A stretch of DNA of 11,950 nucleotides from CAYOVG01 sp964407285 (GTDB lineage Bacteria; Desulfobacterota; Syntrophobacteria; Syntrophobacterales; Syntrophobacteraceae): positions 1-11,950 of the forward strand of contig CAYOVG010000222.1 in NCBI GenBank assembly GCA_964407285.1. Direction: 5' to 3'. Every line of letters starts with the position of its first letter. The first letter of the stretch is position 1. The notes below the pieces were generated by a model. It saw only the letters and a list, made by a program, of their open reading frames with translations, had not been told where the DNA came from and made no database searches. Below, piece by piece: positions 1 through 8,200 of the stretch. The translations under genes and the position numbers were made by a program.

Positions 1-286
1 AACCCTCGTATAAATGTTACCGGCGTTCTCCTTGATCCGGAAGAGGTAAAAAAAATCTTTCGCGTTCAACCACCGGCAAAACCCTTCTCGTTTCGCCCGC
101 CGCTCTCTCCTATTTTTAGCTTTTTCGCCTGTACGTTTTGTTCTCATGCCAAACGACGGCATTAATTGAGATCTACTACAACGGTCCTTTCTGGTGGGCG
201 GCGGGAAGAAGTGTCCGAAGCGCGAAGAACAGGATGGAAGGGAAAGGCGGGCGGGAAGACGGAAGGCCTGGAGAATGGCAGGCAAT
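1..286. other. Non-coding flank, no convincing gene
   Basis: No recognisable gene lies here. The first 160 or so bases are visibly more AT-rich than the rest of the window and contain A and T runs. Two frames are open to the left edge: a plus frame from base 1 to a TAA at 160-162, and a minus frame whose first ATG is at 162-160 with a second in-frame ATG at 147-145. The minus frame would encode a very basic peptide (N-terminus MPSFGMRTKRTGEKAKNRR) continuing off the window. Neither has a clear Shine-Dalgarno sequence or the GC-rich third positions of the neighbouring genes, and I recognise neither product. The minus frame could be the start of a further leftward gene, but I do not call it. 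Bases about 185-285 form a purine-rich tract, treated separately. Confidence 0.5.
185..286 (-). terminator. Possible Rho-dependent termination region after pfaD
   Basis: Directly after the pfaD stop codon, the strand carrying that gene is rich in C and T and poor in G for about 100 bases. I found no strong GC hairpin followed by a T run. Long C-over-G stretches just past a stop codon are typical of Rho loading sites, so this is a plausible factor-dependent terminator. The nine-base word GCGGGAAGA occurs twice on the plus strand, at 201-209 and 251-259. The call rests on composition only. Confidence 0.25.
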
Positions 287-1795
287 TTAAGGGTTTGCGC
301 CCTTTAGCCGGTCATTCAAGACTTTCGCCGTCTCCCGCATGAGTCTTACAGCGATATCGTCCACGCGCCGGTTTCTCCAGTTCTCGATTTCCGTGCCTTT
401 CACCCATTGGTTGAATGCGCCCAGGGCGGGACCGCAAAAGATCTGAAAATCGACTTTGTTCTCAATGTCTCCCTCCATCGCGAGCCTCAAGGCGCGCACG
501 AAGTACCAGCGGAAGATCAACGCCATCTTCTGTTTCGGATTTCGCTCCGCCCTTTCGATTTCTTCAGGAAAATGCCTCGAGTAGTAGGCCCTTGTCTCGT
601 CATATACCGAGTCGAAGGTGCGCTTGAAGTATTTTTGTTCTATCTCGAGCCGGGTCCGGGCATCGATTTCGTCGATGGAGTCGCGCCTGCGGTACAACTC
701 GTACAGCTTATTCGCCCTGACCGGGAAGAAGAGGCCTTTTTTCACGACCTGGACCTTGGAACCGAGCGCGAACATGTCCCCGGCAGGCGCGTAACCGGTA
801 TCGTGCACATCGATACCCTGCAAAATGTCTTTCACGGCATCGCTTATGCCGGCCTCCACGGTGCACTGGTTGATCGATCCGGTCAGTATGAAATCCGCGC
901 CGAGGACAAAAGCCGCGGCGGCGGCTTCAGGGGTCCCGATTCCCCCGGCCGCGCCCACGCGTATCTTTCTCGGATAACCGTACTTGCGGGCCGTCTCGTC
1001 GCGCAACCGGACCACGGCGGGCAGCAAAATCATCATATTTCCCCGGTCCGTGTGTCCGCCGGAGTCCGCCTCCACGCATATATCGTCCGCCATGGCGATT
1101 CTCCCGGACAGTTCGGCCTGCGCTTCCGTGATCTTGTTCTCGGACAGCAGCCCGGCGACAATGCGTTCGGGGGCGGGGCTCAGGAAGAGTTTGGCGATTT
1201 CGGGACGGGAAATTTTGGCTATGATCCTGTTTGCCGTGCAGATCTCTCCTCCGGGACCGGTTCCCAGTCCTTTCAACCGGTACCGCACCAGAGCGGGCGA
1301 GATTTGCATGTACGCGGCGGCTTCGACGTTCCTTACGCCATACTCGAGGTACAAATCGACCGTCTTTTCTTCCAGGTGCGGATTGTTGAGCTGATAGAGC
1401 AGGTTCATTCCGTAGGATCGGCCGGCGTGCAGTTCCTGCCGTATCTTCCCGATGGCGTCCTCTATCCGGTAAAGACCCAGGCCGCCGGCGCCGAAGAAGC
1501 CCATCATTCCCGCCTTGCCGATTCGAATCACGAGTTCTTCCGAGGCGATTCCCTTGACCATCGCGCCGGTCAGATAGGCGTATTCGAGGTTGTAGTCCCT
1601 CTTAAATTCCATGCATCCCAAGGATTGTGCCGTGATTTCCAATTGTCGCGCGCCTTCCAGGAAAATGATCGCTCTTCCGGTTCGCTCATCGAACCTTTCC
1701 GGATTTACAGATCTACCAAAATATCCTTTCAAATGGAATATGTTTTGAGTATCCTGCCCGAGTGTCGAAGCGTGAAAACCACAACACCGCACCAC
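287..1795 (-). CDS. pfaD: PfaD-type trans-acting enoyl reductase (FMN, TIM barrel)
   Basis: This is the PfaD family of PUFA and polyketide synthase enoyl reductases, FMN-dependent TIM-barrel enzymes related to 2-nitropropane dioxygenase that reduce enoyl-ACP in trans. Numbering below is from the longest in-frame ATG (1891, 534 residues). The family signatures are clear: GAMVKGIASEELVIRIGKAG from 109, EADSGGHTD at 274-282, the flavin phosphate-binding GAAGGIGTP at 313-321, GSINQ at 338-342, and the C-terminal MALIFRWY and GPALGAFNQW blocks. Length matches the family. The start is uncertain. The ATGs at 1891 and 1870 lie inside the divergent aminotransferase gene, so I chose the GTG at 1795; a GTG at 1792 is equally possible, and none has a good ribosome binding site. 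Known Pfa proteins have about 100 residues before the GAM motif, so a large truncation is unlikely. Transcription runs opposite to the operon, which is unusual for pfaD. Function confidence is high; start confidence is low. Confidence 0.93.
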   Translation of the reverse strand: MVRCCGFHASTLGQDTQNIFHLKGYFGRSVNPERFDERTGRAIIFLEGARQLEITAQSLGCMEFKRDYNLEYAYLTGAMVKGIASEELVIRIGKAGMMGFFGAGGLGLYRIEDAIGKIRQELHAGRSYGMNLLYQLNNPHLEEKTVDLYLEYGVRNVEAAAYMQISPALVRYRLKGLGTGPGGEICTANRIIAKISRPEIAKLFLSPAPERIVAGLLSENKITEAQAELSGRIAMADDICVEADSGGHTDRGNMMILLPAVVRLRDETARKYGYPRKIRVGAAGGIGTPEAAAAAFVLGADFILTGSINQCTVEAGISDAVKDILQGIDVHDTGYAPAGDMFALGSKVQVVKKGLFFPVRANKLYELYRRRDSIDEIDARTRLEIEQKYFKRTFDSVYDETRAYYSRHFPEEIERAERNPKQKMALIFRWYFVRALRLAMEGDIENKVDFQIFCGPALGAFNQWVKGTEIENWRNRRVDDIAVRLMRETAKVLNDRLKGANP

Positions 1796-1841
1796 CCGCG
1801 AAATGGTCTGAACTCCGGCAAATTGGGGGGAACCGAGCCGA

Positions 1842-3179
1842 ATGACAGAACTGAAATATTCCAGGACCATCGAAAATTCCTCGCAGGTCAAAAAGTACCT
1901 GCCGGGAGGAGCGCATTACAACTTTTATGATCCTCGAGCCAAAATCGAGAGGGTCATCGCTTTTCAGAAAGGCAGAGGCTCCAGGCTATGGGACCTGGAC
2001 GGCAATGAATACCTGGATCTGTTCTGCAAGTTCGGCGCGCTGATTGTCGGGCACGGCAATCCCCGCTACAACGAGGCGCTGATGGATTGCATCGGCAAGG
2101 TCCTGGCGGTGGACCAATGCCATTTGGAACGGGAAGTGTGCGAAATGCTGGTGCATCATATCCCTTGCGCGGAAATGGCGCGCTTCGGACTGAGCGGCAC
2201 CGAGAGCATACAAAACGCCATCCGCCTTGCCCGGGCCTACACGGGCAAGGAGAAATTCATCCGCTTCATCGGCCACTACCACGGCAATGCCGACAATATC
2301 ATGGGAGGAGAGGTGAAAGACCCTCGATACCCCTCTCCGGTTCCCGCGGGCAAAAGGGGTTTCGATACCGAAGGCCGCGCCCCCGAGATATTGCAGCGGC
2401 AGTCGTTCATGATCCCATGGAACGACAGCCTCGTCCTGGAGGAATTGCTCTCGAACCACTCCCGCGAGATTGCCGCCGTGATCATGGAGCCCATCGCGAT
2501 CAACGGCGGCGGGGTTCTTCCCAAACCCGGATACCTGGAAGCGGTGCGGGAGCTTTGCACCCGGTATCAGGTGGCGCTCATTTTCGATGAGGTCATTACC
2601 GGATTTCGAGTCGGGATGAACGGGGCGCAGGGGCTTTTCGGAGTGACTCCCGACCTGGCTGTTTTCGGCAAGGCCATGGCGGGAGGAGCAGTGCCGGTCT
2701 CGGCCATTGCAGGAAAAAAGGAGATCATGGATCTCTACGCGCAGCAGCGGGTCGTGCACCTGGGCACTTTCAACGGATATCCCCTGGGGCTGGCCGCGGT
2801 TCGCGCCACCTTGCAGTTGCTGTCCGACGATCCGGGCTGCTTTGATCGCATGGGATCGTTGAATCTCGAGATGGCGAAAAGTTTCGTGAAAGCCGCGAAA
2901 GAGGCCGGTATCCCGCTCGTCGTCCAGGGAGTTCCGAACGCTTTGGCGTTTCATGTAAGGGAAAAACCGGTCGAGAATATGGTCGACGATCAGGCGGATG
3001 TGCAATCGGACGCGCTGGTAACGCTTCTGGCTCGGGAATACGGGATTCTCTTTTCATATGTTTCCCGGATGTATCCCAATCTGCTGCTCGGCGAAGAAGA
3101 TGCGGCCTTTTTCCGGGAACGCATCGGAGAAGCCATGACCGCCGCGAAGAGGGTCATTCGCCTCTTCCAAAAGGTCTGA
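1842..3179 (+). CDS. Class III PLP aminotransferase, glutamate-1-semialdehyde aminomutase-like
   Basis: This is a fold-type I, PLP-dependent aminotransferase of 445 residues. The N-terminus has the aminomutase-like pattern KKYLPGGAHYNF at 17-28, followed by LWDLDGNEYLDL. SGTES at 118-122 contributes to the cofactor phosphate pocket, LIFDEVITGFRVG at 246-258 contains the Asp (D249) that holds the pyridine nitrogen, and K277 in FGKAMAGG is the expected Schiff-base lysine. All key residues are intact. The ATG at 1842 gives a normal family N-terminus and follows a G-run (1825-1830) that is only a weak, distant ribosome binding site. A housekeeping role in tetrapyrrole synthesis is possible from sequence alone. 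However, it leads an operon with a thioester reductase and PUFA-type synthases, which favours amination of a ketone or aldehyde on the product chain (inference). Related aminotransferase domains sit inside some PKS and PUFA-like assembly lines. Confidence 0.9.
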   Translation: MTELKYSRTIENSSQVKKYLPGGAHYNFYDPRAKIERVIAFQKGRGSRLWDLDGNEYLDLFCKFGALIVGHGNPRYNEALMDCIGKVLAVDQCHLEREVCEMLVHHIPCAEMARFGLSGTESIQNAIRLARAYTGKEKFIRFIGHYHGNADNIMGGEVKDPRYPSPVPAGKRGFDTEGRAPEILQRQSFMIPWNDSLVLEELLSNHSREIAAVIMEPIAINGGGVLPKPGYLEAVRELCTRYQVALIFDEVITGFRVGMNGAQGLFGVTPDLAVFGKAMAGGAVPVSAIAGKKEIMDLYAQQRVVHLGTFNGYPLGLAAVRATLQLLSDDPGCFDRMGSLNLEMAKSFVKAAKEAGIPLVVQGVPNALAFHVREKPVENMVDDQADVQSDALVTLLAREYGILFSYVSRMYPNLLLGEEDAAFFRERIGEAMTAAKRVIRLFQKV

Positions 3180-3203
3180 GCGATGGATTCGAATCAGGAG
3201 TGA

Positions 3204-3209
3204 AAGGAA
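3204..3209 (+). promoter_or_regulatory. Ribosome binding site deciding a GTG start
   Basis: AAGGAA lies six bases before the GTG at 3216, and an additional AGGAG lies at 3197-3201. This supports the GTG, which places the dehydrogenase's nucleotide-binding motif at the usual distance from the N-terminus. Confidence 0.6.
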
Positions 3210-3215
3210 CCGATC

Positions 3216-3992
3216 GTGGAACCGGAACAACAGGTGGCGGTGGTGACGGGAAGCGAGGGCGGCCTGGGACGGGAGATCGTGGATCGCCTGTTGCGGCAGG
3301 GTTTTTTTGTTGCGGCCGCGGATATCTCGCCGGAAGGTCCGGACAGCCTCCGGCAATCGATTCAATCCGAAAGATTGCAGTGCTTTACGATGGATGTTCG
3401 CGACCCCGCCGCCGTCAAAAGGACATCCCTGGAGATATCCCGGGCGTTTCCACTGCCGGTTACCGTCCTGGTGAACAACGCGGGCCTTTTTTGCCGTCAT
3501 CCGGTCACGAAAGCCGGTTTCTCGGAGGCGGCGGAGCGTGTGCTCCAGGTCAATCTCCTTGGAGCGTTTCATTGTACGGAAGCGTTCTGCAGGTCGATGA
3601 TCTCGGCCAGGTACGGCCGCATCATCAATATCGCCTCGATCGCCGGAATTTACGGCGCGGGACACGCCTCCGCGTACTCCGCCTCCAAAGCCGGCCTGAT
3701 CGCCGCCACCAAATCCTGGGCCAAGGAACTGGCCCCTTTCGGGATCAACGTCAACGCCATCGCGCCGGGGTTGTTCCGGACTTCGATGCTCGACCGGGAG
3801 AACATTCCTCGCGTCCAGGCGCGGAAACTCCTGCTGGGCGCGATACCCGTCAAACGGCTGGGTACTCCGGCGGACGTCGGCGAACTGGTGGTCTTCCTGG
3901 CCACTTGCAGGACGAACTACATCCAGGGGGTGGTAATCGAAATCGACGGGGGGATACACGTTCCCGGAGTCGAGGGGATTCATGAGCTATGA
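3216..3992 (+). CDS. Short-chain dehydrogenase/reductase, FabG-like
   Basis: This is a classical SDR of 258 residues, the normal size for 3-oxoacyl-ACP reductase-like enzymes. The NAD(P)-binding motif TGSEGGLG is at 11-18, NNAG at 87-90, and the catalytic set N113, S141, Y154 and K158 is complete (YSASK at 154-158). The C-terminal IEIDGG resembles the conserved end of FabG. An acidic residue follows beta-strand 2 (D36 in VAAADIS), a pattern that often favours NAD over NADP; this is only a hint. The start is GTG with a good ribosome binding site. The stop codon overlaps the next start as ATGA, suggesting translational coupling with the thioester reductase. The substrate is unknown. It could reduce a keto group on the chain or an aldehyde made by its neighbour, or oxidise an alcohol to give the aminotransferase a carbonyl. 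Confidence 0.9.
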   Translation: MEPEQQVAVVTGSEGGLGREIVDRLLRQGFFVAAADISPEGPDSLRQSIQSERLQCFTMDVRDPAAVKRTSLEISRAFPLPVTVLVNNAGLFCRHPVTKAGFSEAAERVLQVNLLGAFHCTEAFCRSMISARYGRIINIASIAGIYGAGHASAYSASKAGLIAATKSWAKELAPFGINVNAIAPGLFRTSMLDRENIPRVQARKLLLGAIPVKRLGTPADVGELVVFLATCRTNYIQGVVIEIDGGIHVPGVEGIHEL

Positions 3993-5194
3993 GGGGAGAA
4001 GAGAGCATGAATTGCCGTCGGCCGGGACCGGGTTTTCACGGGAGCGTTTTCCTCACCGGAGCGACCGGGATAGTCGGCGGGCGGGTCCTGGTGGAAATCC
4101 TTCGCTTTACCGATGCGGACTGCCGGTGCCTGGTGAGAGCGGGCGACGAGACTCGAGCCCGCCAACGCCTTGCCCGAATCTTGAAGATCTATGGAATGCC
4201 GGAATATGAATACGAGGGGCTCCGGGGGCGCATTCTTCCGGTTTTGGGCGATGTGTCGCTGAAACGCTTCGGCCTCGACGATGAAACCTACGATGCGCTG
4301 GCGCGCAGTGTGAGCCTGACCATCCACCTGGCCGCCGACATCAGCCTGGCGGCGTCTTATTCCAAGCTTTCCCCCACCAACGTCGAGGGAACGAACCACA
4401 TCATAGAATTTTGCCTGCACAGCGGTTGCCCGCTGGCTCATGCTTCCACTTTCGGGGTCATCGGAGACAAAATCTACGATCAAGGGTTCGTTTTCAGGGA
4501 AGACGAACTGGACGTCGGCCAGAGATTTCCGGAATCCAATTATCAGCGCACCAAGTTCGAGGCGGAGCAACTGGCGCACAAGGCCGAATCCCGGGGATTG
4601 CGCCGGGTCGTCCTGCGTTTCGGAGATGTCCTGGGAGATAGCCGCAACGGGGCCTATCCTCTCGACGGGAACAGCTCGACCGGCATCTTCCACGACATGC
4701 TCAAAACGATCCTCGAAACAGGCGTTGCGCCTTTTTCGGAGGATCGCCTCTACATCACCCCGGTCGACTATGCGGCCAGGGCCACCCTGTACCTGGCTCT
4801 GCATCCGGATGCGCACGGATCGACCTTCCATATCGTGAATCCGGATCAACCCCGGCTGTATCATATCATCAATTTACTGGTGGAATGCGGGTACGCTCTG
4901 AGGGTGTTTCCCATCGGCGAGTACGCGCGGCTTTTTCGAAAGAACCGCGTGTGGCTGAAGGGAGAAATCTACCACTCGATATTCACCCGGATGATGGTGG
5001 GGGCTCCTCTCATCTTGAACCGGGTGGAGTCCGCCCGGATATGCGTCCGCGAGGCCGAACGGCTGCTCCTGCCCGCCGGCGTCGTTTGCGCTCCCGTGGA
5101 TTATAATCTCGTGGCGACGTATCTCAACTTCTGCATCAGGAGCGGCTATCTGCCTTCTCCTTCGAATCAAAGGCCGCTCGCCGAAATCCGGTGA
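3989..5194 (+). CDS. Stand-alone thioester-reductase-type extended SDR
   Basis: This 401-residue protein resembles the reductive release (R or TR) domains at the ends of NRPS and PKS lines and of carboxylic acid reductases (NAD_binding_4 type). Seen here are the nucleotide-binding FLTGATGIVGG at 21-31, CLVRAGDETRARQRL at 47-61, LGDVS at 86-90 and LTIHLAADISL at 110-120. These are followed by the catalytic Thr in HAST (T154) and the YxxxK pair Y185/K189 in NYQRTKFEAE. The C-terminal half is the less conserved substrate-binding part. Known relatives reduce a carrier-bound acyl thioester with NADPH to an aldehyde, and some go on to the alcohol. Here it is a separate protein in an operon with ACP-bearing synthases, so it probably releases their product (inference). 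The ATG at 3989 overlaps the previous stop; M7 (4007) has the stronger ribosome binding site and may be the true start. An NAD-dependent epimerase is a less likely alternative. Confidence 0.85.
   Translation: MRGEESMNCRRPGPGFHGSVFLTGATGIVGGRVLVEILRFTDADCRCLVRAGDETRARQRLARILKIYGMPEYEYEGLRGRILPVLGDVSLKRFGLDDETYDALARSVSLTIHLAADISLAASYSKLSPTNVEGTNHIIEFCLHSGCPLAHASTFGVIGDKIYDQGFVFREDELDVGQRFPESNYQRTKFEAEQLAHKAESRGLRRVVLRFGDVLGDSRNGAYPLDGNSSTGIFHDMLKTILETGVAPFSEDRLYITPVDYAARATLYLALHPDAHGSTFHIVNPDQPRLYHIINLLVECGYALRVFPIGEYARLFRKNRVWLKGEIYHSIFTRMMVGAPLILNRVESARICVREAERLLLPAGVVCAPVDYNLVATYLNFCIRSGYLPSPSNQRPLAEIR
3992..4003 (+). promoter_or_regulatory. Ribosome binding site favouring an internal start at 4007
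   Basis: The purine-rich run AGGGGAGAAGAG ends three bases before ATG 4007, and its AGGGGAG core is eight bases from that codon. It lies inside the gene if translation starts at 3989, which has only a GAGGGGA about ten bases upstream. Starting at 4007 would remove six residues and no motif. Confidence 0.45.
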
Positions 5195-5219
5195 AAACCT
5201 GCCGGCGAGGTGGTGGAAT

Positions 5220-5227
5220 AGGGGAAG
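5220..5227 (+). promoter_or_regulatory. Ribosome binding site of the large synthase gene
   Basis: AGGGGAAG lies nine bases before ATG 5237. It sits in the 42-base gap after the thioester reductase stop, and no terminator-like hairpin is visible in that gap. This supports the chosen start and continued transcription. Confidence 0.6.
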
Positions 5228-5236
5228 TACCTCAAA

Positions 5237-8200
5237 ATGACAACGGCCGGCAAAGAATCGAACTCTCCGAAGACCGGACCCATCGCTATCGTCGGCATGG
5301 GCGGGATTTTTCCGGAAGCCGCAAACTTGCAGGCGTTCTGGGACAATATCCTGTCGAAGAAGGACTGTATCAGGGAACTGCCGGACTTCTACGACTTCGA
5401 CGGTTTTTATGGAAAAGACGATTACCACGATCCGGACCCTCGGGCGCGGGACAAAACATACGCAAGAAGAGCCGGTTACCTGCCCGAGGTACAGTTCGAT
5501 CCCATGGAATTCGGCATCCCTCCGGCGGCGCTGGAGTCGATCAGCCAGTTGCAGCTCATGGCGTTGCCCGTCGCCAGGGATGCCTTGCGGGATGCCGGTC
5601 TTTTGGAAAAGGGGAAAAACTCCGTCCTGCGCCGTCGAACGGGGGTCATTTTGGGGGTGGCCGGATTCGGAGATACGGCATTCCAACTGGCTTCCCGGCT
5701 GGACTATCCGAACTGGCGGCGTGTGCTGGAAAATTCGGGAATCCGGGAGCCGAAGGTCTCCGAGATTGTCGAAAGGCTGAGGGCGCTCTACATCGAGTGG
5801 GATGAAGACTCCTTTCCCGGTTTCCTGGGCAATGTCGTGGCCGGACGGATCGCCAACCGCTTCGACCTGGGAGGAATCAACTGCACCGTCGATGCCGCCT
5901 GCGCCGGCAGCCTGGCGGCGATCAAGATGGCGATGAGCGAATTGCTGGAGGGAAGTTGCGACGCCGTCCTGACCGGCGGGGTCCAGGTGGAAAACGACGT
6001 GATGTCCTTGATGTGCTTCAGCAAGACCCCGGCCCTGTCGATTGAAGGGGTGTGCCGGCCCTTTGATGCGGATTCGGATGGAATGCTTATCGGGGCGGGA
6101 ATCGGCATGATGGCGCTCAAGCGCCTGGAAGACGCCGAAAGAGACGGGGATGGAATCTATGCGGTGATAAGGGGGATAGGCTCCGCAAGCGACGGCAGGA
6201 CCACGAGCATCTACGCTCCCCATACGTCGGGGCAGTTGGCGGCGCTACGGAACTGCTACGAGAAAGCGGGCCTGTCGCCGGGCGACATCCAGTTGCTGGA
6301 GGGACACGGGACCGGGACAAGGGCGGGAGATGCGTGCGAGATTGCGACGATCCTCGAATTTTTCGCGGGCGTGGCTCCCCGTTCCATAGCCTTGGGCAGC
6401 GTCAAGTCCCAGATCGGGCATCTCAGGGCCGCCGCCGGGGCCGCGAGCGCGATCAAGGTGGCTCTCGCGTTACACAACAGGGTTTTGCCTCCCACGCTGC
6501 ATATCCGTAACCCGAACCCCGGACTCGCATCCGGGGATTCGCCGTTTTACCTGAATTCGGAACCGAAGCCCTGGCCGAGCCCGGAAGGAAGGTCCCCCCG
6601 GCGCGGGGCCGTCAGTTCTTTCGGCTTCGGCGGCGCCAACTTTCATATTATTCTGGAGGAATACACCGGGCGGGAATCCGCGGCTTCAGGTGTGCGCGAA
6701 GCCATGGCGAGGGGTCCCGATTCCGGTCGCCGGCCCCTTCCGGATGCCGGGCCGGGAGTTCAAAACGAAAAGAAGCGCCTGAAGGTCGCAATCAACGGCT
6801 TTCGCTATCTCGATCCATCCACCAGGGCGCGCAGAGACCGGGCGTTGCATGGAAAATCGTTCCCCGGCGGGCCGAATCCGCCGGCGGCCGGCGTATCTTC
6901 GGATGTTTTCGCCGCATCCGGTTCGCCACGGAGGGAGATGATGGAAAAATCCGGGCAGAGACGGGAAGACGACAAACCGCAACCGCACGCGCAGGCCATG
7001 GAAATGAATAAGATGATTTCAGACAGACTGGAACGGCAGGAGAGCCTGGATCGACTGCAATCGCAATTCCATGAGAATCAGGCAGGCTACATCGAACTGC
7101 TCTCCCGGTACATGGAGAGGCAATACGCGCTGATCGAAAAGGTCCCTCCGGGTCCCCACCTGGACAAAATTCTCGACAACTTCGCCGCGGTCGTGGAGCT
7201 GCTGGATAAGAATCAGCAAAGATACCACGACAACCACGACCGGTATCTCCAAAACCAGCTCAACCTGCTGAATGCCCGGAGCCTTCCCGCCGGGGAACCG
7301 GCTCCGGCCCCGACGCCGCGAACGGGCCGGCCGGACTTCAATGTTCTGAACGATCCGCCGGCGTCGTGGCGCTCGTCGGAAGGAAGCGCCGTCTCGACCG
7401 AAGGGAACGCCCGCCCGTCGGAGCCGGAGTTGATCCCTCTTCGCTCCACGACCCGGGATGACTCCCGCGACGCAGATGTAAATCCCTACGCTTCCCAGGG
7501 CAGGATTCTTCCCTCGTCCCCTACCCCTGTCCCGGACCGGGAAGCGTCCGCGCCGCCCCGGTCCGGTTATGCGCCGGAACCGTCTCCTTCCGGTCCCGTA
7601 GCCGGCGCCCCCCTGTCCGTCGATATCGAACGGATCGTCGATAAGCTGCGGGACATCGTCGCCGACAAGACCGGATATCCCAAAGATATGCTGGAGATGG
7701 ACATGGACCTGGAAACCGACATGGGGGTCGATTCGATCAAGTGGCTCGAGATCTTCGCGGCCATGGCGGAAGAATTCCCCGATAGTCCCATCGAACCCGA
7801 GAGCGTGGGGAGACTGCGCACGCTCGGAGACATTGCAGCCTTTATCGAGGATTACCTGCGAAACCGGTCATTTGCGGCAGCGATCGGGGAAGCCCCGGTA
7901 TCAACCGGCGCGCCTGCCCTGCCCGCCGCCGCCTCCGTCGTTTCTTCCGGTTCACCGGAGACGGAGACGGCGACCCGTCCCGGTTCCCCCGACGTTTCGC
8001 GCATGATCGACAGACTGCGGGTCATGATCATCGAGAAGAACGGATATCTTCCCGAAATGTTGACGGAAGACAGCGACCTGGACTCGGTCGGGCTCGATCT
8101 CGTCGATTGGATCGATATCATCGCGGCCATGCAGGAAGAATTTCCCGATGTCAAAGTAGACCTGCGGGAGATGGAGCAGCTCAACACCCTGGGTGAGATC

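Noticed and set aside
149..163. Small inverted repeat TGCC...GGCA in the left flank
   Set aside because: A four-base stem without a T run is not enough for a terminator or operator call.
201..259. Two copies of GCGGGAAGA 50 bases apart
   Set aside because: The repeat is only nine bases long within a low-complexity purine tract; there is no evidence of a functional repeat or mobile element end.
1748..1776. Promoter-like pair on the minus strand (TTCACG, 17 bases, GATACT)
   Set aside because: Each box matches the sigma-70 consensus at only four of six positions, and the pair lies within the coding region if pfaD starts at 1795. It would matter only if pfaD starts further in.
407..1930. A 507-residue plus-strand open frame opposite pfaD
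   Set aside because: It is the antisense shadow of a gene with many PfaD family motifs and has no recognisable domain of its own.
1842..3179. Reading the aminotransferase as a true HemL for tetrapyrrole synthesis
   Set aside because: It cannot be excluded from motifs alone, but no other haem gene is near and it leads a PUFA-type biosynthetic operon, so a pathway-specific aminotransferase is the better reading.
3186..3195. Perfect ten-base palindrome GATTCGAATC between the aminotransferase and SDR genes
   Set aside because: It is too short for a terminator, has no T run and no second copy, so it is probably chance.
4874..6223. A 449-residue minus-strand open frame across the thioester reductase and synthase junction
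   Set aside because: It is antisense to two supported genes and spans their intergenic gap; its composition is that of a shadow frame.
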